49,065 nucleotides of DNA. It comes from a virus. This document shows, piece after piece, positions 22,336-29,831 of this stretch. The notes under the pieces are model-generated. The model was not told where the DNA came from, did not search any database, and was given only the letters and a program-made list of their open reading frames with translations. The stretch spans positions 1 to 49,065 of IMG/VR virus record IMGVR_UViG_3300045742_000049; one strand, given 5' to 3'. Both the position numbers and the translations under genes were made by a program. Numbering within the stretch: the first letter of the stretch is position 1; each line of letters opens with the position of its first letter.

Positions 22336-23945
22336 TTGTACCCGACGGTCGCCGGAGCGCTGCCGATCCCCGTGGGAGTCTGCAGGTATCGGCGCGCCGA
22401 GGACTTCACCTTGGACTTGCGCCGGTGCAAGGGTCCGGCAAGGAAGGCCCAGGACCAATAGGCGGCATCCACGAGGTCGAAGGGCTTGACCTTCGGGAAA
22501 CGGCGAAGCGCCAACTCCAAGGCGTGGTGCGTGCCCTCGACATGGACGAATAGTCCCCGCTCGTAGTCCACGAGCATCCGCTCGGCTCGGGTGATCTTGG
22601 AACCAAGGTCGGCTGTGGCCTTCTCCTGACGATACCGGGGCATCTTCATGTGGGAGTCGCCGCGCTCGGAACGGATGTCCTCGACCACCTGATCGAACAC
22701 GACCTTCCAGAGATCACCGCCCTGGTTCGTCTCGACGCCAACCGTGTCGGCGCCGTACTCAAGAGCCTTCTCGACTGCCAGATGGATCGCTCGGTACGGA
22801 GTCGAGCGGTTCTCCCAGGAGAACAGGCGGTAGATCTTGTCATCGATCCCGAGGCCATCGACTTGGATGCCCATGGAGTCGCTGGCGTCAGTGGTGGTGA
22901 CCGCGGGGTCAACCCAGACGACCGCCCGCCGCAACTTCGGAACGTCGTCGTGGGCGACACGGATGAAGGTGAGGTGAGAGAAGATGTCGCCTTCGGGGGG
23001 CTTCGTCTCATGCTGACACTCGGCCAGGAAGGCGGAGAGGCCGATGTCGTTCATCAGCAGTTGGCACGAGTCCACCGGGAACCCCTCGGGCCACGATGGT
23101 TCGCCGCCCGTGATCACGAACTTGGCATCGCGCTCCTCGTACTCAAGGTCGAAGATCGCGGGGATCGGTCCACTCACGATACGGTCGCGCAGGAAGTCGG
23201 CTCGGCCATCGGCGAGACGGGCAAAGATCGAGTTGTCGTGCACGAGGTTCTGAACCATCAAGATGGCGCAGTCCTGAGCACCGGCGGGGAGCAACTTGCG
23301 AGTGATGGTCTTGATCTTCTTCTCGACGCGCTCGTCCGTATCCAACTCGCCATCGATGTCGTCAAAGACCATGAAGTCGGGGCGCTGGTCCTCCAACTTC
23401 ACACCACGAGCAGCGGAGTCGAGGCCCATGGCGTCGAGGGTGAAGCCCGTCTTGGTGCGGATACGGTTGCGGCGCCAGCCCTTGGACGTGCCGAACTTGC
23501 CCATGAGGCGCTCGCCGAGTTCGGGGTAGGCCATCTCGATGGTGTCGGACTCCAACATGGCCGCGACGTTGGCAACGTGGTCGTCCGCCTGGTCCTGAGT
23601 CTCAGAGACGTAGATGCCGTACTTGCGCTTCTTGCGGGCGGCGACGGCGACCACCGCCAACTCGGCAGAGGTGGACTTACCGTGGCCACGGGGCCAGATC
23701 GACACCCAGGGCTTCGGGCGCTTGGCTGGCTCGACCTCCCAGACCCACTCCCAGAACTTCTGATGCCCCTCGGAGAACGGCCGGTCGGCAGCCTGGGGGA
23801 AGAACATGTTGATCCACGGTTGCCATTCGTCCGCCTCGACCACGCGAGCCAAGAGGTACTGGTAGTACGCCTCGCGCTCCTCGGGGCTGGCCTTGGCCAG
23901 CAACTCCTCCGAGATGACGACGAAGCCAGACTCCTCCTCAGCCAT
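22332..23945 (-). CDS. terL: Terminase large subunit, 537 aa
   Basis: The ATPase domain has a Walker A-like P-R-G-H-G-K-S-T (85-92) and Walker B F-M-V-F-D-D-I-D (191-198). The C-terminal nuclease domain shows D346 (VVWVDPAV), E405 (GVETNQGG) and D493 (LVDAAYWS), the expected acidic triad of the RNase H-like fold. It packages DNA into the prohead with the small subunit encoded just upstream. The ATG at 23945 overlaps the small-subunit stop (TGATG); an earlier TTG is less likely. Confidence 0.95.
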   Translation of the reverse strand: MAEEESGFVVISEELLAKASPEEREAYYQYLLARVVEADEWQPWINMFFPQAADRPFSEGHQKFWEWVWEVEPAKRPKPWVSIWPRGHGKSTSAELAVVAVAARKKRKYGIYVSETQDQADDHVANVAAMLESDTIEMAYPELGERLMGKFGTSKGWRRNRIRTKTGFTLDAMGLDSAARGVKLEDQRPDFMVFDDIDGELDTDERVEKKIKTITRKLLPAGAQDCAILMVQNLVHDNSIFARLADGRADFLRDRIVSGPIPAIFDLEYEERDAKFVITGGEPSWPEGFPVDSCQLLMNDIGLSAFLAECQHETKPPEGDIFSHLTFIRVAHDDVPKLRRAVVWVDPAVTTTDASDSMGIQVDGLGIDDKIYRLFSWENRSTPYRAIHLAVEKALEYGADTVGVETNQGGDLWKVVFDQVVEDIRSERGDSHMKMPRYRQEKATADLGSKITRAERMLVDYERGLFVHVEGTHHALELALRRFPKVKPFDLVDAAYWSWAFLAGPLHRRKSKVKSSARRYLQTPTGIGSAPATVGYN

Positions 23946-24532
23946 CAGGTCCGATCCTGCCAAGGGTCGTCATCATCGGGGAGGTCATCGAGGTCAGAGA
24001 TGTCGTCAGGAACCGCCAGAGGTTCGCCAGCCTCCAACTCAGCCCGGTACTCATCGATGATCTCGGCGTCCTCGATCTCCTTCTGGTCGTGCTGGTTTCG
24101 AGTAGCAAGGCGCTGGGCCAGGGCCACCATGGAAGCGTCATCGAGTTCGATCCCAGCGACGACCTTCACAGGCCCACCTCCCTCACCAACCAACTCAACG
24201 CGGTTGGTGTCGCGGCGTCCCCACCGCTCAGGCCAGGAGCGCTCCAAGTACCACGAGGCGGCCTGCCACGCTCCCTCAGAGGCCGCCTTCTGGATCTTCG
24301 CCAACGAGGCGACCTCCGCATCGGCTCGGGCCTTCTCCAACGCCTCCTTGAACTCGACATACTCTGGTGGAGCGTCGGGATCGTCGGCCTTGAGAATCCA
24401 CCGCCGGAGGGTCTGGTAAGAGATGCCAGCGTAGGCAGCGGCCGTCTGCAGGTAGTTGCCACCGCGCACGGCTTGCAGCAACTTCTCAGCGCGATCCTCG
24501 TTGAACTTGGATGGGTTTCCAGGGTCGGCCAT
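23945..24532 (-). CDS. terS: Terminase small subunit, 195 aa
   Basis: The N-terminal helix-turn-helix (GGNYLQTAAAYAGISYQTLR then RW, about residues 24-46) is the DNA-recognition type typical of small terminases. A helical oligomerisation region and a very acidic tail (DDISDLDDLPDDDD) follow. Position directly upstream of, and coupled to, the large subunit supports the call. The size fits the family. Confidence 0.85.
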   Translation of the reverse strand: MADPGNPSKFNEDRAEKLLQAVRGGNYLQTAAAYAGISYQTLRRWILKADDPDAPPEYVEFKEALEKARADAEVASLAKIQKAASEGAWQAASWYLERSWPERWGRRDTNRVELVGEGGGPVKVVAGIELDDASMVALAQRLATRNQHDQKEIEDAEIIDEYRAELEAGEPLAVPDDISDLDDLPDDDDPWQDRT

Positions 24533-24538
24533 AAGTCT

Positions 24539-24544
24539 ATCCTA
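24539..24544 (-). promoter_or_regulatory. Possible -10 box of terminase operon
   Basis: TAGGAT on the minus strand ends 6 bases before the terS ATG, the same spacing as other leaderless units here. The upstream hexamer does not match GTCACA at the usual distance (GTCGAG occurs 6 bases upstream instead of 9), so this is a weak call. Confidence 0.3.
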
Positions 24545-24564
24545 CCTCATCTCGACAATATGGC

Positions 24565-24585
24565 GTCATAGGTGCATGGTACGGT
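24565..24585 (+). promoter_or_regulatory. GTCATA-N9-TACGGT promoter-like element
   Basis: GTCATA (24565-24570), 9 bases, TACGGT (24580-24585), upstream of the lone plus-strand gene starting at 24625, which has GAAAGG before its ATG. It is divergent from the terminase operon. Confidence 0.7.
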
Positions 24586-24624
24586 ACATGCAGACTTTAA
24601 TCGACACCGACGAAAGGATGCCCC

Positions 24625-25086
24625 ATGAGCACGAGAGAGAGCGACATCGACACCACGGTCAGAGTTCGGATCGCGAGGCTGACCTCGAACATCCCGCCCT
24701 ACAGCACCTTCCAGTTGCAGGTCACCGACGAGAAGTCGGGGATCACGTTCCTCACGGTGCCCCTCACCCCCGAGCAGTACGCCACCGTTGTGTCGTGCGG
24801 CAACGACTCGGCAGAACTCCCTGCCGAGTTCCGCGGCATGGAGTTCCTCGGGATGGTCCACGAGAACAAGACGGTCAACCTCACCATCCCTCTGACGGAG
24901 GACTCCACCTGGGGCGACCCCTTCATGGTCTTGGTCCGCGAAGCGATCGTGGAACACGAGGTGGACGGCTGGAAGGCTCGGAGCACCGACCTCACGCAGT
25001 TCAACGGCCACCGCATCAAGCGCGACAACGAGGCCGGGACCCAGACCTACTCCGTCCACATGTTCCGCTATGTGGAGGGCGGCTAG
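24625..25086 (+). CDS. Hypothetical protein, 153 aa
   Basis: A beta-rich protein (FQLQVTDEKSGITFLTVPLT, then PEQYATVVSC) that faintly recalls small phage proteins with a SG..FL.V.LT.EQ.A pattern. Function unknown. It forms a single-gene plus-strand unit between two minus-strand operons, a layout typical of a cassette gained on its own. The start is supported by GAAAGGATGCCCC upstream. Confidence 0.8.
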   Translation: MSTRESDIDTTVRVRIARLTSNIPPYSTFQLQVTDEKSGITFLTVPLTPEQYATVVSCGNDSAELPAEFRGMEFLGMVHENKTVNLTIPLTEDSTWGDPFMVLVREAIVEHEVDGWKARSTDLTQFNGHRIKRDNEAGTQTYSVHMFRYVEGG

Positions 25087-25152
25087 TCCTTCTTCTGGGG
25101 GCGCGTGGGTCGGGGCTGCTTGTCGTGGCGATTGTCATGACGGTGCCCTGAC

Positions 25153-25182
25153 CTCCGCCCCTTGCGGAGACTCTGGCCAGAG
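25153..25182. terminator. Hairpins in convergent intergenic region
   Basis: CTCCGC/GCGGAG (25153-25169) forms a 6-bp stem with a 5-base loop and is followed at once by the perfect palindrome CTCTGGCCAGAG (25171-25182). The 130-base region lies between convergent genes and holds no gene, so a bidirectional terminator is plausible. There is no U-tract. Confidence 0.4.
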
Positions 25183-25216
25183 GCGCAGCATCGGCGGCGC
25201 CGTGGGGGAGGGGAGA

Positions 25217-25546
25217 TCACCCTTCCAGTGCTGCCGCCTGTCCCGCCCACTGCGCCAAGCACGCAGACGAGCAGAAGTGGACGACGGCCATCGAGGGTTC
25301 GGAGCCAAACTCCACCTCGATGGCCTCGTCGTCGTCCTCGAACTCGGGCATCGAGTCCATCTCGACCATGCCCGAGCCGGTGAAGAACACCGAGTGCATG
25401 GACACCATGGGCATCTGGTTCATCGGAGCACCAGGCTCCTCGATCCAATCGGCGCCGTAGCGCGTCAAGCGCCACCACGTCTTGAAGTCGTCCTCATGCT
25501 CCGCGACTGCCTTGTTGCAGCCATCGCACCTCAGACACGCTGACAT
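25217..25546 (-). CDS. Zinc-binding-like protein, 109 aa
   Basis: C4, C7 and C10 (CLRCDGC) at the N-terminus and C-S-S-A-C near the C-terminus (FCSSACLAQW) are zinc-ribbon halves separated by an acidic insert (EFEDDDEAIEVEFG). The FCS.AC.A.W ending resembles FCS-like zinc fingers. A leaderless start is predicted from TACGCT 6 bases upstream. Confidence 0.75.
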   Translation of the reverse strand: MSACLRCDGCNKAVAEHEDDFKTWWRLTRYGADWIEEPGAPMNQMPMVSMHSVFFTGSGMVEMDSMPEFEDDDEAIEVEFGSEPSMAVVHFCSSACLAQWAGQAAALEG

Positions 25547-25552
25547 GGCACC

Positions 25553-25573
25553 AGCGTAATGGAGAGGCGGTGT
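25553..25573 (-). promoter_or_regulatory. GACACC-N9-TACGCT promoter-like element (leaderless)
   Basis: Minus-strand GACACC (4 of 6 matches to GTCACA), 9 bases, TACGCT (25558-25553), ending 6 bases before the ATG at 25546. A weaker member of the family, supported by spacing. Confidence 0.5.
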
Positions 25574-25601
25574 CGCGGACCTGCGATGTCGAGCGGCCTC
25601 G

Positions 25602-26687
25602 TCAACGAATGCGAACGGGCATCAGCAGGCGCATCCGAGAGGCGCCAGAGCAGTAGTCGGCCGCTTCCTCCAAGCCCCAGGGCTTGATGGAGTCCTGGCC
25701 GAACATCGAGTCCACATCGGTGCCCTCGAAGAAGTCGGCGAGGAACTCTGCGTTGAATCCCACCTCGTGCTCAATGTGACCGAGGGCCTTGATCTCGATG
25801 GTGCTCTCGTCGTTGTTGATGGCGAGCATGACGGTCGTGGAATCCACCTGAGTGATCTTCACCGGGCCGCCCCAGGACCACTTGTCTCGCCCAAGGGCCT
25901 TCGAGAGCCGGTGGATCTTGAGGGCCGCGTCGCGCAGTTCCTCGGTGATCTTGGCGCCGTCGCCCTTGGCCTCGGGGATCAGGCTCTTGTAGCCAGGGAA
26001 CTGACCATCGCGCAGGCGGGTAACCACCTGAGCATCGCCGTGGTCAGTCCACATGTGGGTCTGGTCGGTCCACGCGGTGAAGAACTTGGGGACACCGAGA
26101 CGCACCATGGCTTCGGCCGCGGCCCGCGGGATCATGAACTCCCCATCCCAGGCGTGCTCGGGCACATCGACCACCGACAGGCGGTAGGAGTCCGTCGAGA
26201 CGTAGGAGCCGCCGTCGTAGAACACCGATTCGAGGATCGGTCGGCACTCATCCTTGGAAGCGAACCGCAGGGCCTCGGAGAGTGCCCCACCATGGAGTTG
26301 CACCTCGACGGCCGATACACCCTTCATGGGGGTAGCGGGCATCTTCTCTGCGGTTGACGGCTTGATCGTCACCTTGGTCTTGCCCGAGGTGATAGTCAGG
26401 ATGCCATCCACCATCTCGGCAGTGATCTTCTCGTCCTTCATGGTGGTCATGAGGCGCTTGAAGCGGGAGAACGGGACGACAACCGAGCCGGTGGATTCCA
26501 CCTGCTGCCCCATCACCTTGATGGACTCCCAGCGGTCGAGGTTGGTGGTGGTCAACTCGATGACCCCCTTGCCTCGTGCCTCGATCTGGATGCCACCTTG
26601 ATGGGGGAGGGCGAAGTTGGCGCCTTCGCCGGGCTTGAGGAGATCGACCGCCTTCTTGATGGCCGAGCAGTCAGCAGTGAACTTCAT
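25602..26687 (-). CDS. dnaN: DNA polymerase III beta-type sliding clamp, 361 aa
   Basis: Length, the three-repeat beta-clamp layout, TTNLDRW near residue 50, the FYDGGSYVSTDSYRLSVVDV segment in the middle and the C-terminal LLMPVRIR (the MP-x-R-L-like end of DnaN) identify a beta clamp. It should encircle DNA and tether a polymerase. No polymerase is encoded in the window, so it may serve a phage polymerase elsewhere or recruit the host enzyme. The start MKFTADCSAI overlaps the helicase stop (ATGA). Confidence 0.88.
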   Translation of the reverse strand: MKFTADCSAIKKAVDLLKPGEGANFALPHQGGIQIEARGKGVIELTTTNLDRWESIKVMGQQVESTGSVVVPFSRFKRLMTTMKDEKITAEMVDGILTITSGKTKVTIKPSTAEKMPATPMKGVSAVEVQLHGGALSEALRFASKDECRPILESVFYDGGSYVSTDSYRLSVVDVPEHAWDGEFMIPRAAAEAMVRLGVPKFFTAWTDQTHMWTDHGDAQVVTRLRDGQFPGYKSLIPEAKGDGAKITEELRDAALKIHRLSKALGRDKWSWGGPVKITQVDSTTVMLAINNDESTIEIKALGHIEHEVGFNAEFLADFFEGTDVDSMFGQDSIKPWGLEEAADYCSGASRMRLLMPVRIR

Positions 26688-28453
26688 CGCTTTCCTTTCT
26701 TCGCGGCCCAAGCGGGCCGGTTCCGTGAGCGAGCCTTCTTGGCTGCGATGTGGGCTGACAGGGCGTCGCTCAGTTCGCCAGCCGTCCACTCGGGGTCGAT
26801 CGCCATACGCCACTTCTCGGCGGCACCGATCTGCTTCTCAGTCGGCGGGCGCTGCCGCCACGCCGCGTTGCGGTCGGTCAGTGCAGCCGCACCGTTCTTC
26901 CGCACGAAATCCTCGCCAACACCCTGAGCCATCTCAAGGTCCACGTTGGTGATGAGCGTGCGGAAACCTGACCCATCACGTCGGGTTTCGACGTTCGGCT
27001 CGGTGGGGACGTAGCCATCCTCCCACTGCAGGTAGACGTGGTGGTGACGGGGGCCGGGGTTCTCATCGGCGAGATCGACCGGAATCGGCTCGATGACGAT
27101 GTTGCCCTTCTCGCGGTCACCGAGACTGATCTGGTAGCAGGTCTGGGCCATGGCGTTGTTGTAGGTGATCCACGCCATCGGGGACTCAAGCACCCTGCGG
27201 AACAGGTCGGCCTCGGCCGCCTTGAGTTCGCCCCGCTTGATCTCGTCCTCTACCTGCTCATCCATGGCGGCGGTCACAGCCATCTCGCCGTTCTCGAAGG
27301 GGTTCTCCTTCTTGATGCCGAACAGGGATGGAACCGTCACGAGCGAGTGCTCGGCGGAGGCGCCAACCACATCCATGACGAGGCAGTCGGTCTTGCCGGG
27401 GTGACGGCGAGTGCCGCGCCCGATCATCTGCGTGTAGAGCGCACGGCTGCGCGTGGGGCGGGCTACTACAATGCAGGAGGTGTCGGGGTCATCGAAGCCC
27501 TCGGTTAGCACGGCGCAGTTGGAGATCACGCGGATCTCGCCCGAGGCGTACCTAGCCAGGATGTCGCGGCGCTCATCGATGGGAGTCTCGCCGGACACCA
27601 TCGCGGCGGCGACGCCACGCTTGACCATCTCGGCCTCGACCTCAAGGGCCGTGGCCACCGTCGGCGTGAACACCAGGGTCTTGCGGTCGCTCGCGTACTT
27701 GACCCACGCGTCGGCGATCATCGCCGGGGCGTCGGCATCGTGGAGCATCTGGCCTGACTGCCCGGAGTCGTAGTCGCCCCGGACCTTCTTCACCTTGGAG
27801 AAGTCAGCGTTGAGCGTGACCCGCATTCCACGCAGGTCCGACAGGTAGCCCGAGCGGATGCCCCAGAGCATGTCGTAGGTGAAGGTGATCTCATCGAACA
27901 CCTCGTCCAGACCCTTGCCGTCGCCGCGATCCGGCGTGGCAGTCACGCCGACCAGCAGCGGACCATCTGCATTCCCAGCGCCAAGATGTTCGATCACGTT
28001 GAGGTAGGAGATGGCCTTGGCATGGTGGGCTTCATCGATGATGACGAGGCCGAACTTGCCCTCGGGCAACTGCTCGCGGCGCGTAGCCCGAGCGAGCGTC
28101 TGGACGCTTGCCACGACGACCTGATGGTCCACCTCGTTGCGCTCGGCCTTGACCACGCCGATGTCGGCGCCAGGCCAGACCTGCAGCATCTTGTCGGCAG
28201 CCTGGGTGATCAACTCATCTCGGTGGGCGAGCACGAGCGTCGGAACGCCCATCTGTTCGGCGAGTGATGAGAAGATGATCGTCTTGCCGAGTCCCGTTGC
28301 GGCCACACCGAGTTGGCGCTTGACCCCGCGCTGGGCGGCCTCAGAGATGTTGGTGATCGCCTCCTCCTGATAGGGGCGTAGGGCGATCTGAGTGTGCTCC
28401 GCTGCGGGGGAAGGCTGGTGGCCATCGAACCCCATTGAGATCTGCTGGGTCAT
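26684..28453 (-). CDS. Superfamily 2 DEAH-type helicase, 589 aa
   Basis: Motif I A-T-G-L-G-K-T (52-58), motif II D140-E-A-H, motif III T-A-T-P (171-174) and motif VI Q-M-I-G-R-G-T-R (342-349) are all intact. The Q-tip-like LRPYQEEAI segment precedes motif I. This is the RecG/UvrB-like type III restriction/DEAD family frequent in phages, probably acting in replication or recombination. The C-terminal 200 residues are unrecognised. It is coupled to the clamp gene and served by two tandem promoter-like elements. Confidence 0.9.
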   Translation of the reverse strand: MTQQISMGFDGHQPSPAAEHTQIALRPYQEEAITNISEAAQRGVKRQLGVAATGLGKTIIFSSLAEQMGVPTLVLAHRDELITQAADKMLQVWPGADIGVVKAERNEVDHQVVVASVQTLARATRREQLPEGKFGLVIIDEAHHAKAISYLNVIEHLGAGNADGPLLVGVTATPDRGDGKGLDEVFDEITFTYDMLWGIRSGYLSDLRGMRVTLNADFSKVKKVRGDYDSGQSGQMLHDADAPAMIADAWVKYASDRKTLVFTPTVATALEVEAEMVKRGVAAAMVSGETPIDERRDILARYASGEIRVISNCAVLTEGFDDPDTSCIVVARPTRSRALYTQMIGRGTRRHPGKTDCLVMDVVGASAEHSLVTVPSLFGIKKENPFENGEMAVTAAMDEQVEDEIKRGELKAAEADLFRRVLESPMAWITYNNAMAQTCYQISLGDREKGNIVIEPIPVDLADENPGPRHHHVYLQWEDGYVPTEPNVETRRDGSGFRTLITNVDLEMAQGVGEDFVRKNGAAALTDRNAAWRQRPPTEKQIGAAEKWRMAIDPEWTAGELSDALSAHIAAKKARSRNRPAWAAKKGKR

Positions 28454-28479
28454 GTAGTGCTCCTTTCGTCGGTAGACCG

Positions 28480-28500
28480 ATAATAGCACACTCCCATGAC
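28480..28500 (-). promoter_or_regulatory. GTCATG-N9-TATTAT promoter-like element
   Basis: Minus-strand GTCATG (28500-28495), 9 bases, TATTAT (28485-28480), 26 bases before the helicase ATG. It is the proximal of two tandem elements. Confidence 0.7.
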
Positions 28501-28522
28501 GAGAGTCGAGCAAGTTCTACAG

Positions 28523-28543
28523 AGACTACTCGGAGGGTGTGAC
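28523..28543 (-). promoter_or_regulatory. GTCACA-N9-TAGTCT promoter-like element
   Basis: Minus-strand GTCACA (28543-28538), 9 bases, TAGTCT (28528-28523). It overlaps the 3' end of the gene at 28526-29005, whose last residues (GVTPSE) are encoded by the element. It is the distal of two tandem elements before the helicase. Confidence 0.65.
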
Positions 28544-29005
28544 GCCAGCCTTCCAGCCAAGGGCGCACGGGCCGTAGGAGACATCACCGTCGCACTCGCA
28601 GATTGGCTCGGCGCGCCCACAACGCTGGCAGTTGGGCCACCCAAAGGGGTGGTCTTGATCGACGCCTTCATCCGGTTGTACCCAGCACGAGCAGTCATCG
28701 GGGTTGGGGCACTTGAGCGTCATGTGGAGCATCTGGGACATGCCGGGAACCGCCTTTCCGAAGCGAAGGCCGCCAATCTGCCAGGACCCCTGGCAGTGGT
28801 AGCAGTACCCCGTCTCAAGGTAGTGCTCGGGCGTTCCGCCTCCGAAGCGGAGGTGGTAGCCCTCCTCGCTCAGAGGGTCAATGCGCTCCCACTCGACATT
28901 GAGGGCATCGAACGACTCCATGTCCCCTCTGAGTGCGGCCTCGATGACACCTTCCATGATCTCGATGCGGTGCGCGTCCTCGGGACTGAGAGGCTCGTGG
29001 TCCAT
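28526..29005 (-). CDS. Cys-rich zinc-binding-like protein, 159 aa
   Basis: A helical N-terminal part is followed by many cysteines (C-Y-H-C; C-P-N-P-D-D-C-S-C; C-Q-R-C; C-E-C) able to form two or three zinc sites. It is a single-gene unit with a leaderless promoter 6 bases upstream. Function unknown; position between the helicase and the DNA-modification genes suggests a nucleic-acid role. Confidence 0.75.
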   Translation of the reverse strand: MDHEPLSPEDAHRIEIMEGVIEAALRGDMESFDALNVEWERIDPLSEEGYHLRFGGGTPEHYLETGYCYHCQGSWQIGGLRFGKAVPGMSQMLHMTLKCPNPDDCSCWVQPDEGVDQDHPFGWPNCQRCGRAEPICECDGDVSYGPCALGWKAGVTPSE

Positions 29006-29011
29006 GGACCC

Positions 29012-29032
29012 ATGCTACGACACGACTGTGAC
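29012..29032 (-). promoter_or_regulatory. GTCACA-N9-TAGCAT promoter-like element (leaderless)
   Basis: Minus-strand GTCACA (29032-29027), 9 bases, TAGCAT (29017-29012), ending 6 bases before the ATG at 29005 with no Shine-Dalgarno sequence. It begins 1 base after the stop of the gene at 29034. Confidence 0.8.
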
Positions 29033-29033
29033 G

Positions 29034-29831
29034 CTACAGCCAGCGTTCGGCCCCTTGAGCAACAGCAGGCTCCACAGATTCAGAGTCGATCCCCAACTTC
29101 ACGGCGGCCGATACACCAGCCAGAGAGAGGTCGCCAGAGTGCTCCTTCAAGAACCCCCTCACGAACCGCTCGTAGGTCTGTCGCGGGACCTTGGCGCGCA
29201 ACTCCCCGAAGCGGAAGATCACGAACTCCACAGGCTCATTTCCGATGGTGTCGGTGACGGGGGCGGGGGTTGAAGATTCGCTGGTACCTTCAAGAAGGTC
29301 GTCGGAACCGTCCTCGATGTCGTCGTACTCCTCATCGTTGCCCGGCATGATCCGGTCGAGCACAGCGGCAGCAAGGCCCACGTCCTCGCTGCCCTCGTCG
29401 TCGGGCAACTCGAACGCGGTGGAAGCCGCCAGGAGGTCGTCCACCTCGTCGGCGGTGTAGCCGGTGCCTTCAAGCAGGGCGTCGCTCTCGTCCAAGATGT
29501 CTGCGAGGAGGTCAGCCAGGAGGCGCTCGTCGTAGGTGCCGCGGTCGGCGATCTTGTTGGCCGCCAACAGGATGCGCTTGGCCTGGGTGTCGTCCACATC
29601 GACGTAGACCACATCGATCTCGTCCCAACCAAGTTCGCACGCCGCTCGATAGGTGTGGTTGCCGGAGACGATGTAGCCGGTGGACTGTTGGACCACGATC
29701 GGAGCGAACTGCTGGTTCTCGGCCAGCGACTCCATGATGGCCTCGATGTCACCGACGCGAGGGTTGCCTGGGAACTGCTCGATGAGATCGACGCTGACCC
29801 TGACGATCTTGTCGAGGAGTGAATCGGTCAT
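29034..29831 (-). CDS. ParB-like protein A, 265 aa
   Basis: Residues 10-115 match a ParB/sulfiredoxin-like domain: N23-P-R-V-G-D-I, P-I-V-V-Q-Q and S-G-N57-H-T-Y-R-A-A, then an L-A-A-N-K segment. An acidic linker and a C-terminal helical domain follow. Such domains often accompany phage DNA methyltransferases, and this gene overlaps the methyltransferase/PLP fusion stop by 4 bases. It is a clear paralogue of the protein at 31672-32448. The activity (nuclease, DNA binding or nucleotide-dependent) is not determinable here. Confidence 0.82.
   Translation of the reverse strand: MTDSLLDKIVRVSVDLIEQFPGNPRVGDIEAIMESLAENQQFAPIVVQQSTGYIVSGNHTYRAACELGWDEIDVVYVDVDDTQAKRILLAANKIADRGTYDERLLADLLADILDESDALLEGTGYTADEVDDLLAASTAFELPDDEGSEDVGLAAAVLDRIMPGNDEEYDDIEDGSDDLLEGTSESSTPAPVTDTIGNEPVEFVIFRFGELRAKVPRQTYERFVRGFLKEHSGDLSLAGVSAAVKLGIDSESVEPAVAQGAERWL

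Noticed and set aside
22650-24419. 589-codon open frame on the plus strand opposite the terminase genes
   Set aside because: The terminase subunits on the other strand have all expected motifs; the plus-strand product is low-complexity and has no recognisable domain.
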